The notes beneath the pieces are model-generated. The model was given only the letters and a program-made list of their open reading frames with translations. It ran no database searches and was not told the DNA's origin. The translations under genes and the position numbers were made by a program. Below, piece by piece: positions 31,268 through 44,798 of a DNA stretch of 64,000 nucleotides; position 1 is the stretch's first letter; every line of letters begins with the position of its first letter. This DNA comes from Sitta carolinensis (taxonomy: Eukaryota > Chordata > Aves > Passeriformes > Sittidae). The stretch lies in NCBI GenBank assembly GCA_032173965.1, contig CM063284.1, positions 64,416,863 to 64,480,862 on the forward strand, written 5' to 3'.

Positions 31268-34070
31268 CCTTTTTTTTTTTTTTTACATTTATTGGAAAGG
31301 CAGTCCAAAGAGCCTGCTGGCAATTGGCTGCATGTCATCTTTCTACTTGAGTGATGAAGGTATACCACAGAAAATGGCATCTAACTCTTCCATTGACCTT
31401 TTTCTGTCAGTACAGCAGACCTTTAATGCCAGTATTATTCTTGTAAAATTCATACAGAGATATTTGGCCTCTGAGACTGTTGAGGTAAAGACCAGTGTTC
31501 AGGTTTAAAAACAAAACTAATAAAAATTAAAATCAGAACCCCCCCATCTCTTGTTTCCTTTCTGTCCTTCAAATCAAAGGCATGTTTTGGGTTTTTTTCC
31601 CAATTGCTCTCTTTGGTGTGAAAGTAGCCACCAGTTCTGTTGTTACACTTGTTAGGTGGGTTGGGAGCCCAGATTGGAGCAGACATGAAATACTGGGATG
31701 CTGTGATGACACACCCAGATTTGCCTAGCGTGAAAACCAGCCAGGTGTGATGAAAGTGATCAGTGTTAGATATGAAGAATCTATTGTGATCCTGTGTCCA
31801 GTCAGGTCAGTGTGTGTGTCTGCATTTCTTCCCTATTTAAACAGAGTGCTTGGCCTTGGGGATCCCAAGATGCTGTCGTCATTCCAGTGTGGGCAACTGA
31901 AGTGGGTCGGGCTGAATCTCCTCAGGATAGCTCCAGGTGTAGCCTTGGCCCACTCAGGTGGAGGAGGACAGATGTGGAAAACAGCATCTGTCAAGTTTGG
32001 TAGGTTACCATCCGCTGTCACATTTTACTGTGCTCTATAGGGGAGTTGGTTGGAATAAATAAATGGCAGCCCAAGCCCTCAGCAGCCCTGCTTCTCCCTG
32101 TAATTTAAATGGCAAAATGTGCTGGAGCACAGACACCCTTCTTCCATCTGCTTGACTGCTGGGGGCTTGGACCTTTGGCATGGTGAACAGAAGAAACTGA
32201 GAGTAATGCTGACCTCTGTCCGTGTTTGATTTGATCTGTCATGCTTTGTTAGGCAGAGCCCATAGTCAGGGGAGATCCTTTGAAGAGAAATCTTTCTTTT
32301 AATATATGTCAGGGCTGCTGGTGTCTTTTTTTTTTGTTTTTTGTAAATCTTTATGTAGGCAAGTCCTTATGACATCTATCATTTCAGTGTGCTTTGAACA
32401 CTATTGTTGTGCTATTCTGCTCTTACACTGTGTTAGCAGTGGTAGCAAATGCAACTTTATGTTTGTTTTTTTTTTTACTGTCTCTGATGCTGGAAAAATT
32501 ATCTGTTCAAAGACTGGTGCATACCAGGCCTGTTTCCAGCACAAGTCCTCCCAGGGAATCCTTGTCAGTGCTAACAGTGACAAACCAACATTAGCTGAGC
32601 AGTAATATCTTGATTTGGCGTTGCAAACAGATAAGAGCTAAGTAGCTCTCTGGGGTGTGGCCTTTGGCATGGCAGAGGAAGATTTTACTAGTGTGAGTTA
32701 AGTAAAAAAGGGCTGGAAATAGTAAAATACCTCTCATGAGGTATCTTTCATGAGAATGAAGCAGGCGTTGGTGCTGAAGGCGTAGACACACGTCTAGCCT
32801 TGTCGCTGTGCTAGTGAGGATCTTCTGGTTTTCACTTGATGGCCCAGTTCGTACAGTGAATATCACAATATCCTGTGCAGCTGGGTTTTGTTTTTTTGTT
32901 TTTTTTTAGTTAAAATGGCACAGCTGCGCTGTTGCACAAACAGAAAATGTGCTGCATAGCTTGATTCTATGAGAAGATGAGAGAAGGTATTGATAAAAGG
33001 TGTGTTTTACTGTTAGAGCTGTGCCCAGGCTAAGTATTGTAATTATTTAACTTGTAAACGATTGCACTCCGCTAAAATGGGAAACATTAGAAGACAGATT
33101 TTAATATTGTTGTTCTTTCTTGCATTGCTTTGTGTCTTCATTCCCGATAGGCAGTGGCTGCTGTGGTACCTGCTATTGTACTCAGCTGTCTGATCCCTCT
33201 GTGACTTCGTGTTGTTGCTTGGTTTTATGGTGAGTGTTCAGTGGTTTAGCTAAGAGGAGGGACTTGCAAGCTGCTTCTGTTTTTCCAGATTTTGAAAGAA
33301 TATTAAATAATGAAGAATATGTAGATAAATGCAGAGAAGGGAAAATATGTTGAACAAATAAAATTACTAGATTTTCAAGTTTCCCATGGTTGCCTCTTTT
33401 CTTTCTTTTCTCTTTTTGTTTGTTTGTTTGTTTTTGTTTTAAAGGCCTCTCATGCCTATGATTGACAGTATGTGACAGAGGGTTGTTGTTCGTTCCTGAC
33501 ATGGATAGTTGATCACAACCCTGATGAAGGGTAAAAGCTCTACAAAATACTAAATATGTTGTTCTATCTACTTCTGTTTGAAAACTATGTAAATTGTGTT
33601 AGAGTATATCGCAGCTTTCTGTCCTTTTCTTCATAGGAACAGTCGATTTTTCCCATTGTGCAATAGTGATGTCAGAGCATCAAGGGTGAAAATGGAGTTA
33701 AATTTCCTGGATGGCCAAGATGGGTGTTTTTCCCTGCAGTGCAGCAACCCTCTTCACTGTTAATATCTGTTTGCTGCAGTTCTTTCAAGTGACTATGAAT
33801 TCTTCTGATTGCTTCAAACCACTGAAGCAGAAGTGTTTACCCTACTGTTTTTTGTTCATTATCCGTGTAACAAACTCCAAGTTGCTAAGAATGAGCTGTC
33901 AAAGTCTCTGACTACGCTTGCAAGGTCAGCATACATGCAGGTAACAAAACCACACACCTTAAAAAAGAAATTATGTAGGTCTTAAGTCTTGATTTAAACA
34001 AATTTATTTAAATGGCTGTGTAATTAAAGAGGGACAATCCCTTGTGTAGGCTACTTAAGTTGATTTAAGG
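31268..34070 (+). other. GFOD1: GFOD1 intron 1, T-rich homopolymers and unique DNA
   Basis: Contains T runs near 31270-31284, 32329-32342, 32468-32478 and 32889-32908, and a TTTG repeat at about 33414-33436. No gene or transposon is recognised. Confidence 0.55.
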
Positions 34071-34326
34071 CCTGGACTGCATGTAGATTTCTGTACCAGT
34101 ATAATTGTGACTGCGAGGGGTATGATGTCTTTAATGCAATAATTGCTGTGTGGTCACTAGAAGTCCAGCTGGTGTGACTTGGCATGAACACTGTTCTGCC
34201 AGCACAGTGGCACCTGTATGTGGTACAGGTTATTCCTGCTCCTGTGCAGGCATAAGTGGTCAGTTGCATACATCTTCCGAGTGTTCAGCTGGCACAGGTG
34301 TATCTGTGTTACAGGTATAGTCCAGG
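34071..34326. repeat. Possible small DNA-transposon-like unit (weak)
   Basis: cctggact at 34071-34078 is the exact reverse complement of agtccagg at 34319-34326. Nearby words ctgtaccagtata, ggtacaggtta and acaggtata recur in both orientations. This suggests imperfect inverted ends of a 256-bp non-autonomous element. The inverted match beyond 8 bp is poor, and I recognise no family or target duplication. Confidence 0.25.
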
Positions 34327-34438
34327 TCAAGGTGTATGGGTATAGCTGTGCTCTGCGTAAAGATGGGTCATATATTCATTGAAGTGGTTTATGGTTGTGG
34401 ATGCTGTGAGGAATTTGGTTCGGCTTTTGGGTCACTGT

Positions 34439-34485
34439 GAGTTTGGAGACCTTTGAACAAAAGTCTCTAAAAGGTCTCCAAACTC
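34439..34485. other. Perfect hairpin, 16-bp stem and 15-nt loop
   Basis: gagtttggagaccttt (34439-34454) is fully complementary to aaaggtctccaaactc (34470-34485). The loop is gaacaaaagtctcta. It lies in GFOD1 intron 1 outside any repeat I recognise. The stem is shorter than a microRNA precursor would need. Confidence 0.9.
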
Positions 34486-37400
34486 CTGTGCTTGTTCAGG
34501 AGCTGGCTGTGCTAAAATTGTGGTGAAGAGCAGAGGAGGATGAGCCTTGCTGCCCTGCACAGCTGGCTGTGACCACCTGGCTCATCCACCTGGCAAGTGT
34601 AAGTGTAACTGTCCTTGAGCACTGTGGATGCCTGGGATAGCTGCACTTCCAGATGGTGGAACTGGCATCCAGGATATCATAAACACCAGATCTTATTAAT
34701 ACACAGGTTTGACTTGCAGAGTAACAGGAGTTGTAGGGAATTGTGGAGGCTGAGAGCTTCTCCCCTTTTCTCCTTTGGAAATAGAGCAAAGCATCCTTTG
34801 TTGTAGCATGGCCAGGGCTAATGATAAAAGTTTGGGTTTTATCAGGCCTAACTCCTGAGTATGAGCATGGTGAAGAGCACAGAAAATGAGAACAAGAACT
34901 TGCTTGGTAGTAATGTAAGAGTAAACACAGTGATTTAACACAGGGAGTAAAATTGCTTCTGTCATTTACTACTGTACTAGAGTTTATCTCAGGGTGAAAA
35001 CCAGTGCCTTCAATTCCATCACAGCAGCAGTCACAGCTTTAGTGAAGCAGATGGAAGTGAAAAAAAGGCAGCACCTTTGTTTTGCATTCTGATGTTTCCA
35101 TGGCTTTTATCAGCAATAAAGACCCTTGTTTTTGGCACTTCCTTGCAGTGAATGTTTGGCTGTCTTCAGCTATTCGAACTGGCAATTTTTTGCCAGGAAA
35201 TACCCAGAAGGGAGGTCATGGTTGAATTAAATACTGTTTCTAGGGTACTGGGCTTCACATGGCTAATGAGAAGCCTTAATATAGAGAGCTTTTCAAAATC
35301 CAAGTGGAGTCAAGCAAGGAGAGAGAACTATAAAATAGTAATTATCTTCACTGTGCTGGAGTGATGTTGCTTAAAAATGTGAAACCAAGGGCTAAGCACT
35401 CCAAATTTTTTCACTTGGTGTCTGTACATACAGTTTCGTATATGTATAAAATTTTTTAAAAGCCTATTAAAGTGAAAAATATATAAATTAAAAATTCCTG
35501 GAAGTCCCTCCCCTTTCTTCACTTCCTCAGCCCATAAAAGACAATGCAACTGTTAGTGTTGTTTCATGTGGGGGTAGGAAAGGGGAGAGAAAATAGCTGG
35601 GAGAAAATCTGAAACAATTGCAGCTAAGCTTGTGTTCATCAAAATAAATTCCAGAAATGTGCCTGTAAGTTGTATGTAAAAGCTCTGATTCTGATTGTGC
35701 TTGTTCCACTGTCAATGCAATTAAAGGTCTACTGGATCAAAGGAAATAGTTGAAATTTATGATGACATTATTGAGAACACATGGCCCAAAAGCAAAACCA
35801 ACTGTTTCTCCATCAGGGAGAGGGGCCTGGCCTTGCAGATCTGGGTCCTCTCAGCAAAGGCATCTGTCAATTTAGGAAATGATTGGCAGGAGTCTTGGGA
35901 CACAGTTCTGCAAACCTTTGATTACAAGAAGTCTTCTAAAAGACAAAAATCACTGATTCCTTGTTGAGAATATTTGTAAGGCACAGTAATTCATGTAAGT
36001 AGGAGTTTTCTTGCAAACTGCTTTTGTACCAGTTCATCAAAAAATACGGAGTAGAGCTATGTCTGTACAATCCCATAGCTTGATATAATTGTGTTTCTAT
36101 AGCATATTATGGCAACATGTCTGCAGGAATGAAAAATGAGATGGAAAATATTTGGAGCAGAGATGCATAGGTACCTTAGCCATAGCCTACAAAATATATC
36201 ACTAAATGAGCATGACAGAGAATGTTGCAGAACTCTTGTGACTTGCTGCTTGCCTTGAAGGAACTTGACAGTTTAGTGCTGGGAAAGTTGCTTTGTGGTT
36301 AAACAGTATGAGATGCTTTGATAAAGACTTTCTTCTCAGGCAGAGTGCTAAGCAACACTCCCTGAGACTAGTTTGTGGATACAGTGTTATCCGAATGCAT
36401 GAGAAGGTGTCCTGAATTTTAAATTCATGTTGCTGAAGATTTCTGTTTAAAAATCTTTGTAATGAGATGGTTGTTTTGTAGGGGTGACATCTTTTCTAAA
36501 CTAGCCAAAGTATGTGTGGACATATCCTGTGACTATTGCTGTAGCTTGAGCGAACCATGGACCTGAAATGTAATTCTGAATATAATTTTTCTCTACCATA
36601 TAGCCATTAGGAAAAAATACTTTGATGCGTCGTGTGCCTGAAATGAGGAAATTGTGTTCACAAGCCATCTTGTTTCTGTCTCATGAATGCTGTTCTGTTT
36701 GCTTGTGAGATTTGATGCTGTCTAGCAGACTTACTTATGCCTTTGATTATAGTGCTGTCTCTCAGCTTGTCATATAAATTTAATTGTGATGGTATTGTGG
36801 TTGTCGTTGTTTGAAACTACAGATTTGTTCATGTACGCAAAGGTTATCCTTCACAAGGCCTGATGATGTGCACAGGTGTTTTGGCAGGTGCTGAGACCAC
36901 AGCTGGTTCCATCTGTGTGCAGAGGGACCTCACCTATACATGTTAGGTGGGGATAAAATTGTTCCACTATACCCTTGTTGTGTGTTTGATGAGGCTCCTG
37001 TTTGCTCTAAGCAAGAGTGGTATGGTAAGAATTAAGCTTCAGAATTTCTGTCCTGAGCTTCCATTCTCTGTACCACAGGCTATGTGTTTTAATTAGATTG
37101 CACTTACCTGCCTTCCTGAAATTGGTTTCATCTTTCAGGATGCCCAAAACTACAGACCAGGGATGAGGGAGCACAGGGAACTAGAGACTTGCTGAAGTTT
37201 GTGTGGGAAGCTGGTGGCAGGGGCAGAAGGTGAGGCCTCTGAGGTCTGCTCTTCTCTTTCACCATGGGACCTGCTGCAGCTGAATGCTGTTGAGTGGATG
37301 ATAATCATGGGAAGCACATCCCAGCTGCTGGAGGAGGACCAGCTGCTGTCACTCTGGTCAGGGATTTTCCCTGGATGGTTGTGCAGAGACTGTAAAACCA

Positions 37401-40400
37401 GGGTGGGAAGAGAGGACTGGGGAGAGTGCATAGTAACCTGGTTCACAGTGGAGAATAACCTCTACCACTACTCTGGTTTGTGTCCCTTTTTAATGTGTAG
37501 AGGGCAGCTCGTGAAAGAATTGCAAGGACTGTTTGAGGCACTGAATATTTTGTGGATTATTAATGTTAGTAATCAGCTTTTCAGTGTTGGAGCTTTATCT
37601 AAGAGATGCTACAAAAAAAAAAATCTTAATAAGACAGCTTTCTATGAGCAACGATGGCTCAGCAGCTGGGAGACCTGTGTATTTATTTTTAATGACGTAT
37701 GGAGTTTCTCTTTAGTGTTTGTTATGGCCCTTGGCACAGTGGGAAACCCCTTTCTTCAGCAAATAGGCAGAGCTTTTTTGGGCTGACTGGAGCAACTGCT
37801 ATTTTGGAAGATAGGCTGTAGCATACACATACGTAATGCTGGTTGCAGATACAACCTTGAGCATCAGCTCAAGCTGATATGAGCAAGTTCAGATTTGCAG
37901 CTGCTGTTAGGAGTGCTTGAACAAAGTACCAAAAAAGATACCTAATTTCATGTCTGGGCATTTTTTTAGCCTGTAAAGTGTTTGTGGATGGCCTTTTGCA
38001 CTGTGCAGAATCATCTGATAGTGCTGGGTGAAAGTGAGTAGGGTGCTGGTAGTTGCTTGAGCTGCATGTACTATTCCCTGTGCATTAGATGGAATTGTAG
38101 AGAATCATGAATGATGTCTTTCTAGGTAGATACGGGTGTTAGTGCTGTTCACCAAGGTGATAAATAAATAGGCATTAGAAAACACTTCCTTTCCTTGGTG
38201 CCTGACAGAAAATTGTGGGATGATGCTCTAACCGCTAAATCAGGTTTTGGCAAATCGTTTAAGGCTTTCTTGAAGAGTCTTAAAAGTAATGCCACAAGTG
38301 AGTTATTAATTGATTAATTGTGAGCTCTTTGTTTTAATGACAAAGGACTGGATTTTGAGACTTTTGGTGAGCAATTACTTTTACATTTCTTTATTGAAAA
38401 GGAGGCATCAAAGAATTAACAACAAAGAAGTGCAGGAAACTGTTTTTTTACTCCTGGAGATTAGTTTTACCTGTACTGCAGCTCTGGACCAGCATGATGG
38501 ATACGTCTAGGTTTTTATAACTGTCTTTCTGGTCTTAGCATGTTAGCCTGCATTCCACGTGGATTATGTGGTACTTGCAGCTAGGAAGTCTGTAGGAAAC
38601 AAGCAGATCATATGGACTGTACTCTCATGATTGTAATGAGGTATATTCTTTGTCCACCTATCAAAATTCTCTAGAACAAACTTCAGATGGGATTGTGCTG
38701 TAGCAATAGCTTGTGAAATTGCTGAAACTGTTGGTGCAGGAAAAAACGAGTGTGTCACATTGTTCCAGTCTTTCCAACAAATAAAATATATTAATTTGTA
38801 ATTTAGTATTGTTCACAGAATATATATCTGTAGTAATAAGATCACCTTGCCAGTCTGTCTTTTTCTCATTGTATCTTCTTTTATTCCCAGGCTGGTCTGG
38901 CACTGTAAAGCCTGTAAAGGCCTGAAACTAGATTTAGGGAAATTAGTGTGGGTAATTGTGCTGCTTTAAGTTTCTTGTAGCAAACAGCGGGGGTAGTTTC
39001 TTGACTGGAAAACAAATTTTAAAATATGGCCAGAGAGCAAGAGAAGTCAGAAAAATAGCCTCAGACTGAGGCAAACCCTGTAACTCTGGTAGGAGAATTG
39101 TGTAGCATGAGCCTCTATTCTGATGTAATGCAGCTGTACTGTCCCAATCCCTAAACCTGTAATTACAAGACTGAGAGATGAATTGATGTGGACAATAGTT
39201 AGGATATTAATTAAAATGCTGTGGATGATGTAGGGAACATCAAGCCTTGTGTGCTTTAAATAGAGAAACTGGTGACTATATCATTCAAATTCAATTTTCA
39301 CTCCTGGATCTCGTTTCTTTTTCTTTTGGATGCTCACGTAACTGTAAATTGCTTCACAGGGCACAATATAGTGAAATCCAGGTATTTTTGGTCAAATGTT
39401 CATTTTGGTAGGATTAAAATTATTTCAACTAGCCTTTTGCTTTTCAGACATGGAAAACAGAAAAATAGGCCTGCGTGGAACAATCTGAGATTTACTCTAC
39501 ATTTCCTAGGAGAATTTAATCTTTTTTTTTTTTGTGTTGGTATCCCCCTTTGCTCACATAACTCAAGTTCTTTCCCACAAAAATATGGACACAGTCATTC
39601 TTTATTCCTCCTTGAGGTTAGAGGTGCAGCAGGTGAAGAACACTGAGCAGTTGGGAATGGGACTACCGTGTGTTTCTGGTCCTCAGTTTTGCAGCTCCTA
39701 TAGCCTTTAACACATCTGTGGCGTTCTTTTTTTCCTGTTCTTATTACATCTCCCATGAGAAGTCTTACAGTGATGGGAAAACTCTCACGTCTGTTGGTAG
39801 CTGCAGGTGTTTGGAGCTGTTCATTTGAAGCACATCAACAGCAGTGAGTGATCACAGGCAGAATAAGCTTGCAGAGCTCTTATCCTGGACTGCCTCAGTA
39901 CAGCAGTGGGTGTTTTGGGTTGAAGTGTGCGAAGGGGGTTATTCACCTGGGCATGGTCAGACCCCTAGGCAGCTTGTCCCTCTCTCCATTTGTGTAAAGT
40001 GGTGGAATAGATGCAGTTGTCCTCTAGACAGTGGGTTTGGTAGACATCAGTGCAAAGGTGACTTTCAGTTGGTGGGAGGCTAACTGAGAAAATTCAAGCA
40101 GAATTGCATTCAAGGTCAAGTGCTAAAAGATTCACTTCCCTGAAGATCTCACTGCCTCTGAAATTTCTGGCCATTCAAAATCTTACAGATTTCACCCCTA
40201 AGAGCTTGATCAGTATTAGGAGCATGTCAGGCGTGACCCTAATGGAACTTTACATGCCTGAAGCCTAAAATCTTCAAAGCCTTCTGGTCTGCTATTGGCA
40301 AAAAGTCATCTGTTTGAAGTTGCTTTCTGTTTAGCAGTTGTTGTTTTGTCCAAAATTCCGAAGAAGCTGGTCTTTTACCGAAAGCGGCATTGCAAGAGAT

Positions 40401-43400
40401 GGAAAGCCAAACCCAGTTGCTTGCATTGTCTCAGCATTTCCGTGAGAGTGAAAGAAGTGGCCAGGCCAAGTTGTTTTTCTTTACAAATACTTTTTTTTCT
40501 AGTGCAATGCTTGTTTTATGGCTGATGCCTTTTTGCCAGGTTTTATCTCAGAGGAGTAAAGAGCTGTAAATGCTCGGAGTGGGATAAAGAGAACAGAATT
40601 TGTGATGGCAATGTGCATTGGGCCATAATTGGGCCATGCTGCCACTGCTATCTGCAGTAAAATTTTAGTCAGATCAGAGAATATTGTATTTCTTCCTATG
40701 TGGCTGACTTTCTTACGTTTGTGTTTGGCTTGTTACCTTTGTTTGGAGACAGTGACAAAAAAAGAAGAGACTTATGAGGGGTGGGGAGTAGCATGGGTTA
40801 AAGTCCTGTATTAGGAATAGAAACCACCTAAGTCTTCCATCTGCTCCCCCTTGGAGGAGACAGACACTTGCTGCAGATTCCCTGAATGTCACAGCAGCAT
40901 GGCAAGCCATGCACAGCCTTGTGGGAAGTGGGAAAAGGCTTAGCAGTGTTCTTTGAATTTCTTTGTCTTTGAAAATGCACTGCTTGAAAACTTCAGATAA
41001 CATTTGCCTGGAAGAGGAGGATGTATTTGAGTCAAATGATAAGAGGGGAGGGGCTGCTCTCAGGGCTGAGTATGAGGCACCTCCCTTGTTAGAAACGGGA
41101 AAAACAGATGAAAATGGAAAGGCACCCAGTCATGCTGACAAATTTGGCCTGAGGAAGCCAGCTGAATATAGGCCGGCAGGGGAGGGGATGGGAGAGTGTT
41201 GGAGCACGAGGGAACAAGCATCAGTGCAGCAGGCTGTGCTTCTGGGACAAGGCGTGCAAAAACTGGAAGGGGACAGAGGGTGTAGCTCTTGTTACTTTCG
41301 AATTCCATTGTGTGCCCCTCCCTCTTGCCTGGGAGCTGCATTCCTGTCTCCTTCCCACTACCATGCTGTGGGCTGCTTGCCTGGAAAGGTGCACCAGTTG
41401 CCCCTAGGATGTGCTGCAGGGGCTCACGTGGTGGTGGTGGTCCCCTGATGGTGAGGTGCAGCTGGGAGGAGAGGGCTGGGGCAGGACCTGAAGCGAGGTT
41501 TGCATTACTCTGGGGAAGGGTAAACTGAGAGGGAGGAAGATATCGACTTCAATGTCACACATCTCCTCCAACAAGAAGTTGCAGTGAATTAATGAACCTT
41601 TGCTGGAAGTGAAAATGCTAGCTGTATGCTTTGGTGGTGAAAAAGGTTAAACAAAGTGTGTTACCTTTACTGTCTTTTCTTCAAGCTGTCTTGAACTTTC
41701 CAGAGAAAAAGACTCTGTAAAGGCTCTCTCCCTGTGGAGATGAACTTCAAAGATCAAGACTCTTCAGTGGAGGAATACAGCAACCCGTCTAGTGCTGCAA
41801 ACTCCCCACTGAGGTACCAAGAACTGTTCTGGTCAGGCAGAAAATGCTTTGGGCACCAAGTGAAGCGGGTTACTGATAACATCACTATGATGGTGGAGGA
41901 TGGAAAGTTAGCCATCCTTCCTTAGTTTGGAAGATAAGGAAAGCAGAGAGAAGTCAGGCACAGTTAGAAATTCTTATTTATTAAACAGAGGTGATGAATA
42001 GATGTTTCAGCATCAATAAGCCACGAGACATTTGATAAGAGCTTGTTGAGTAACTCCGTAAGTTTTTGCAAAACACAGTAAGGTCTGTGTGAAGTGACCT
42101 GGCATGTGTCTGTGTGTGCCACAGCCTCCCATACTTTCAGATATATGAGCTGTCTTCCCAAGACAGTTGCTGAAATGTGTTGTAGGCAGATGGCCAGTGT
42201 CACCTTGCCTGAACTCTACCTGTGTAGAAAATGGGTGAAAAAGTCTGTAAAAATTTGAACTTTGACTTTTTTTTGTGAGGAGGGTCTCCAGCACAGTGTT
42301 TTTCTCCATGTTCTGGGAAGGGAACAGCACTGGTCCAAGCGCCATCAGAGCTTGCTCTTGGTTGCTACTTTTAGCTCTGTGTCACAGCCCTGCCATCTGC
42401 CTTGTTTTGTTGAAGCCACCCAGCTCCTCATAGCGAGGGCCTGTAAAGATGTGTATTAACCTGGCCTGTGCTATGATGCTGCCTGATTTGGCAGTGGTTC
42501 CCATGCAGTGTATTTTAGGTGTGCAGCAAGCATTACATTTAGGTGGGTTCAAACTTACTTGCTGTTGTTTGAATAGAGTTAATGCCCAAATGATGCTGTT
42601 AACAGCACCTCTGCATCCTTCTTCATTGAGGCACTTTCCTAGTGCCTGCAGTACTTGAGTATACTCCAGGCAACTCCAACCAGTGGTTTGTAGGCAAGAA
42701 ATTGCTTGTGGGTGCTGTCAGACCGATCTGTGGTTCAGTCACATCCAGTTTAGAGGGACAGCAAACTAAGTGTTGTCCATTTCTCACTAGGGTCACAGCC
42801 TGTAGTGGCACATTTTTAAATACTAGATTTGGAAGGGGGGGTAAGGGAGCTTTTACTGTGAGTTGCTTGACTTGAAAATGCCATGAACAGCTCAGCCTTT
42901 TCCTAACATGGGTATGTCTACAGTGTGCATGGCTTTGTATAGTTGAGCTATGTTTTTTTTCCTCCTGGCTCCTTTTTATGCAAGTTTTTCTCATGCAAAA
43001 TATTTTGGATTAGATGAGGTTTACAAGGAGGAGTTGACATTACATTTCAAGGTTTGCTTCTGTTTTTGCGCTGGCATACTGACATCATATCCCCTGGGGT
43101 CAAACCTCTGGGATGAGTGCCAGTATTTAAAAAGATTTTTTTCAGGGTGGAGGAATATCTTGTAATTTCACCCCCTGTGAGTTTGACCTCTCCCTCTTAC
43201 ACTGTTTGTTCATTATTTCAGATTCCACATCTACAACAAGTAAGAATAGACTGTGTTAGCCCTTATTGTGATAATTCATGCTTAACCATCTACTTAGGAG
43301 GCACTGATGATACTACATGCAGCTTGATCTCCTCCTGCCTCGTTTCTGAATTGCTGGTACATCCCTGTTTGCTGTTAAGCTGTCTTTGAAGCTCACTGTG

Positions 43401-44781
43401 TCACAGCAGCATACATGAGGGGTAAATCTACTGCAGTCAGCCAAGTGGTACCAGCATGAAACTGAAGTGACCAGAAAATCATGTCTCCTTTCTTCTGGAT
43501 TATGTATAGCAGAGAGGGGTGAAAGCTTCAAGTGAGCAGAGAAAATTTTGAAAGCAGCTTTTTGATTTCCCTACCAAAGAGTCTGGCCAAGTATGCTGAA
43601 AGTAATTCTGGCGACCACTGTTGTTTTGAAGTAGGTCCCTGGAGTTGCATAAACAGATGATGCATTATTATGAACTAAGTGAGCCTTTGCCCTCCTCCAG
43701 CAGACTGGGACAAGCAGAAATACGCTTACTTCCTTCACCTGGTTGACTGGCCCTCTGGGAAGGCTCTTTGCAGAGTGGAGTGGAGAGCAGAGAAGGCTGC
43801 TGATACAATTAGACTGATTTGCACTGTGACTTAGGAGCAGTTATGGGAAGCTTATGAATTCACTTGCCACTTGTTAGTTCTGTTTGTCAGACAGCACTCA
43901 ATGGGGTCAGAAGTCTGGGGTGCACAAAAATGATGCAGGAGGAAAAGACTGCCTAGGTACCAGTGTACCTGTGTGCTAGCCCCATGGGGTCAAACACATC
44001 TCACCCTTGTTCCTCCTGCACTCACATGCAGAAAACAAAAATAACAGTAATTTTTATTAGAAGCTGTTGAATGTGACCTCCTTCTGTCTATTGCAGAATC
44101 ATAATCTTGTAGAAAGCATACCTCACTCAGCAGGAATTCAGCAAATCCAATAACAGGCTTATGATGCTGAATCTGCATGAGAGGTTTCAGCTCAGCTGAC
44201 CATAAACTGACTGGAGAACAGAAAAGGCTGGCCTTGTTTGTACCCATAGCTATGATGTTCATGTGAGATGTGTTTGTGGGAGAACTGGGTGTTGTGTGTG
44301 GTTTCTCCTTGAAGCATCTTGTCACAGCGGAGCTAAGTAGACCTAGAAACATGACTTGGAGCAGTTGAAGTGGCAACAGAAAAAGGAGTCTGGCTGGTGA
44401 CTATTGTATATTTCCTTCATGCTATATGTTTGTCAGTCTTTCAAGTTCCACATCTGACTACCACCTTAGTTGCTTATCTCCTCTCTGATTTTATTCTAGG
44501 AACTATGCTAAAATGACATTTTGGTCCTCTCCCATCCTCCACTGCTTACGGTGTCGTTTAAGCTCTGAGCTAAAACAGTTGTAATGTTAATGTGCCATGA
44601 GCAAAACCCACTAAAACACTGTGATCTGACAGGGAGCAGATAAATGTTGTCACTTGAATGTATTTTACCAAGTTTTATTTAATGTTATGTGTGTAGCAGT
44701 GGATATTTTATCTGGTACAGATGTGCAATAGTATTCTTAGTCCCAGGACTGCACTCTCTTGTAAGAGCCACAGTTAATTGC
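34486..44781 (+). other. GFOD1: GFOD1 intron 1, middle part
   Basis: About 10 kb of unique-looking AT-rich DNA without recognisable exons, RNA genes or dispersed repeats. It contains the longest open frame outside the CpG island (37199-37786, 195 codons), which has no ATG at its start and no family motif. A short GTG repeat lies near 41428-41440. Confidence 0.55.
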
Positions 44782-44798
44782 AAAAAAAAAAAAAAAAA
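44782..44798 (+). repeat. Poly-A run, 17 A
   Basis: An uninterrupted run of 17 A after ttaattgc. No retroposed gene is recognisable just upstream. Confidence 0.9.

Noticed and set aside
37199..37786. Plus-strand open frame of 195 codons in intron 1
   Set aside because: It begins at a TTG, has no family motif, and is about as long as the longest random frame expected in a window of this size and composition.
40963..41448. Plus-strand open frame of 161 codons
   Set aside because: No recognisable domain or codon signal, and no splice or promoter context. Taken as chance.
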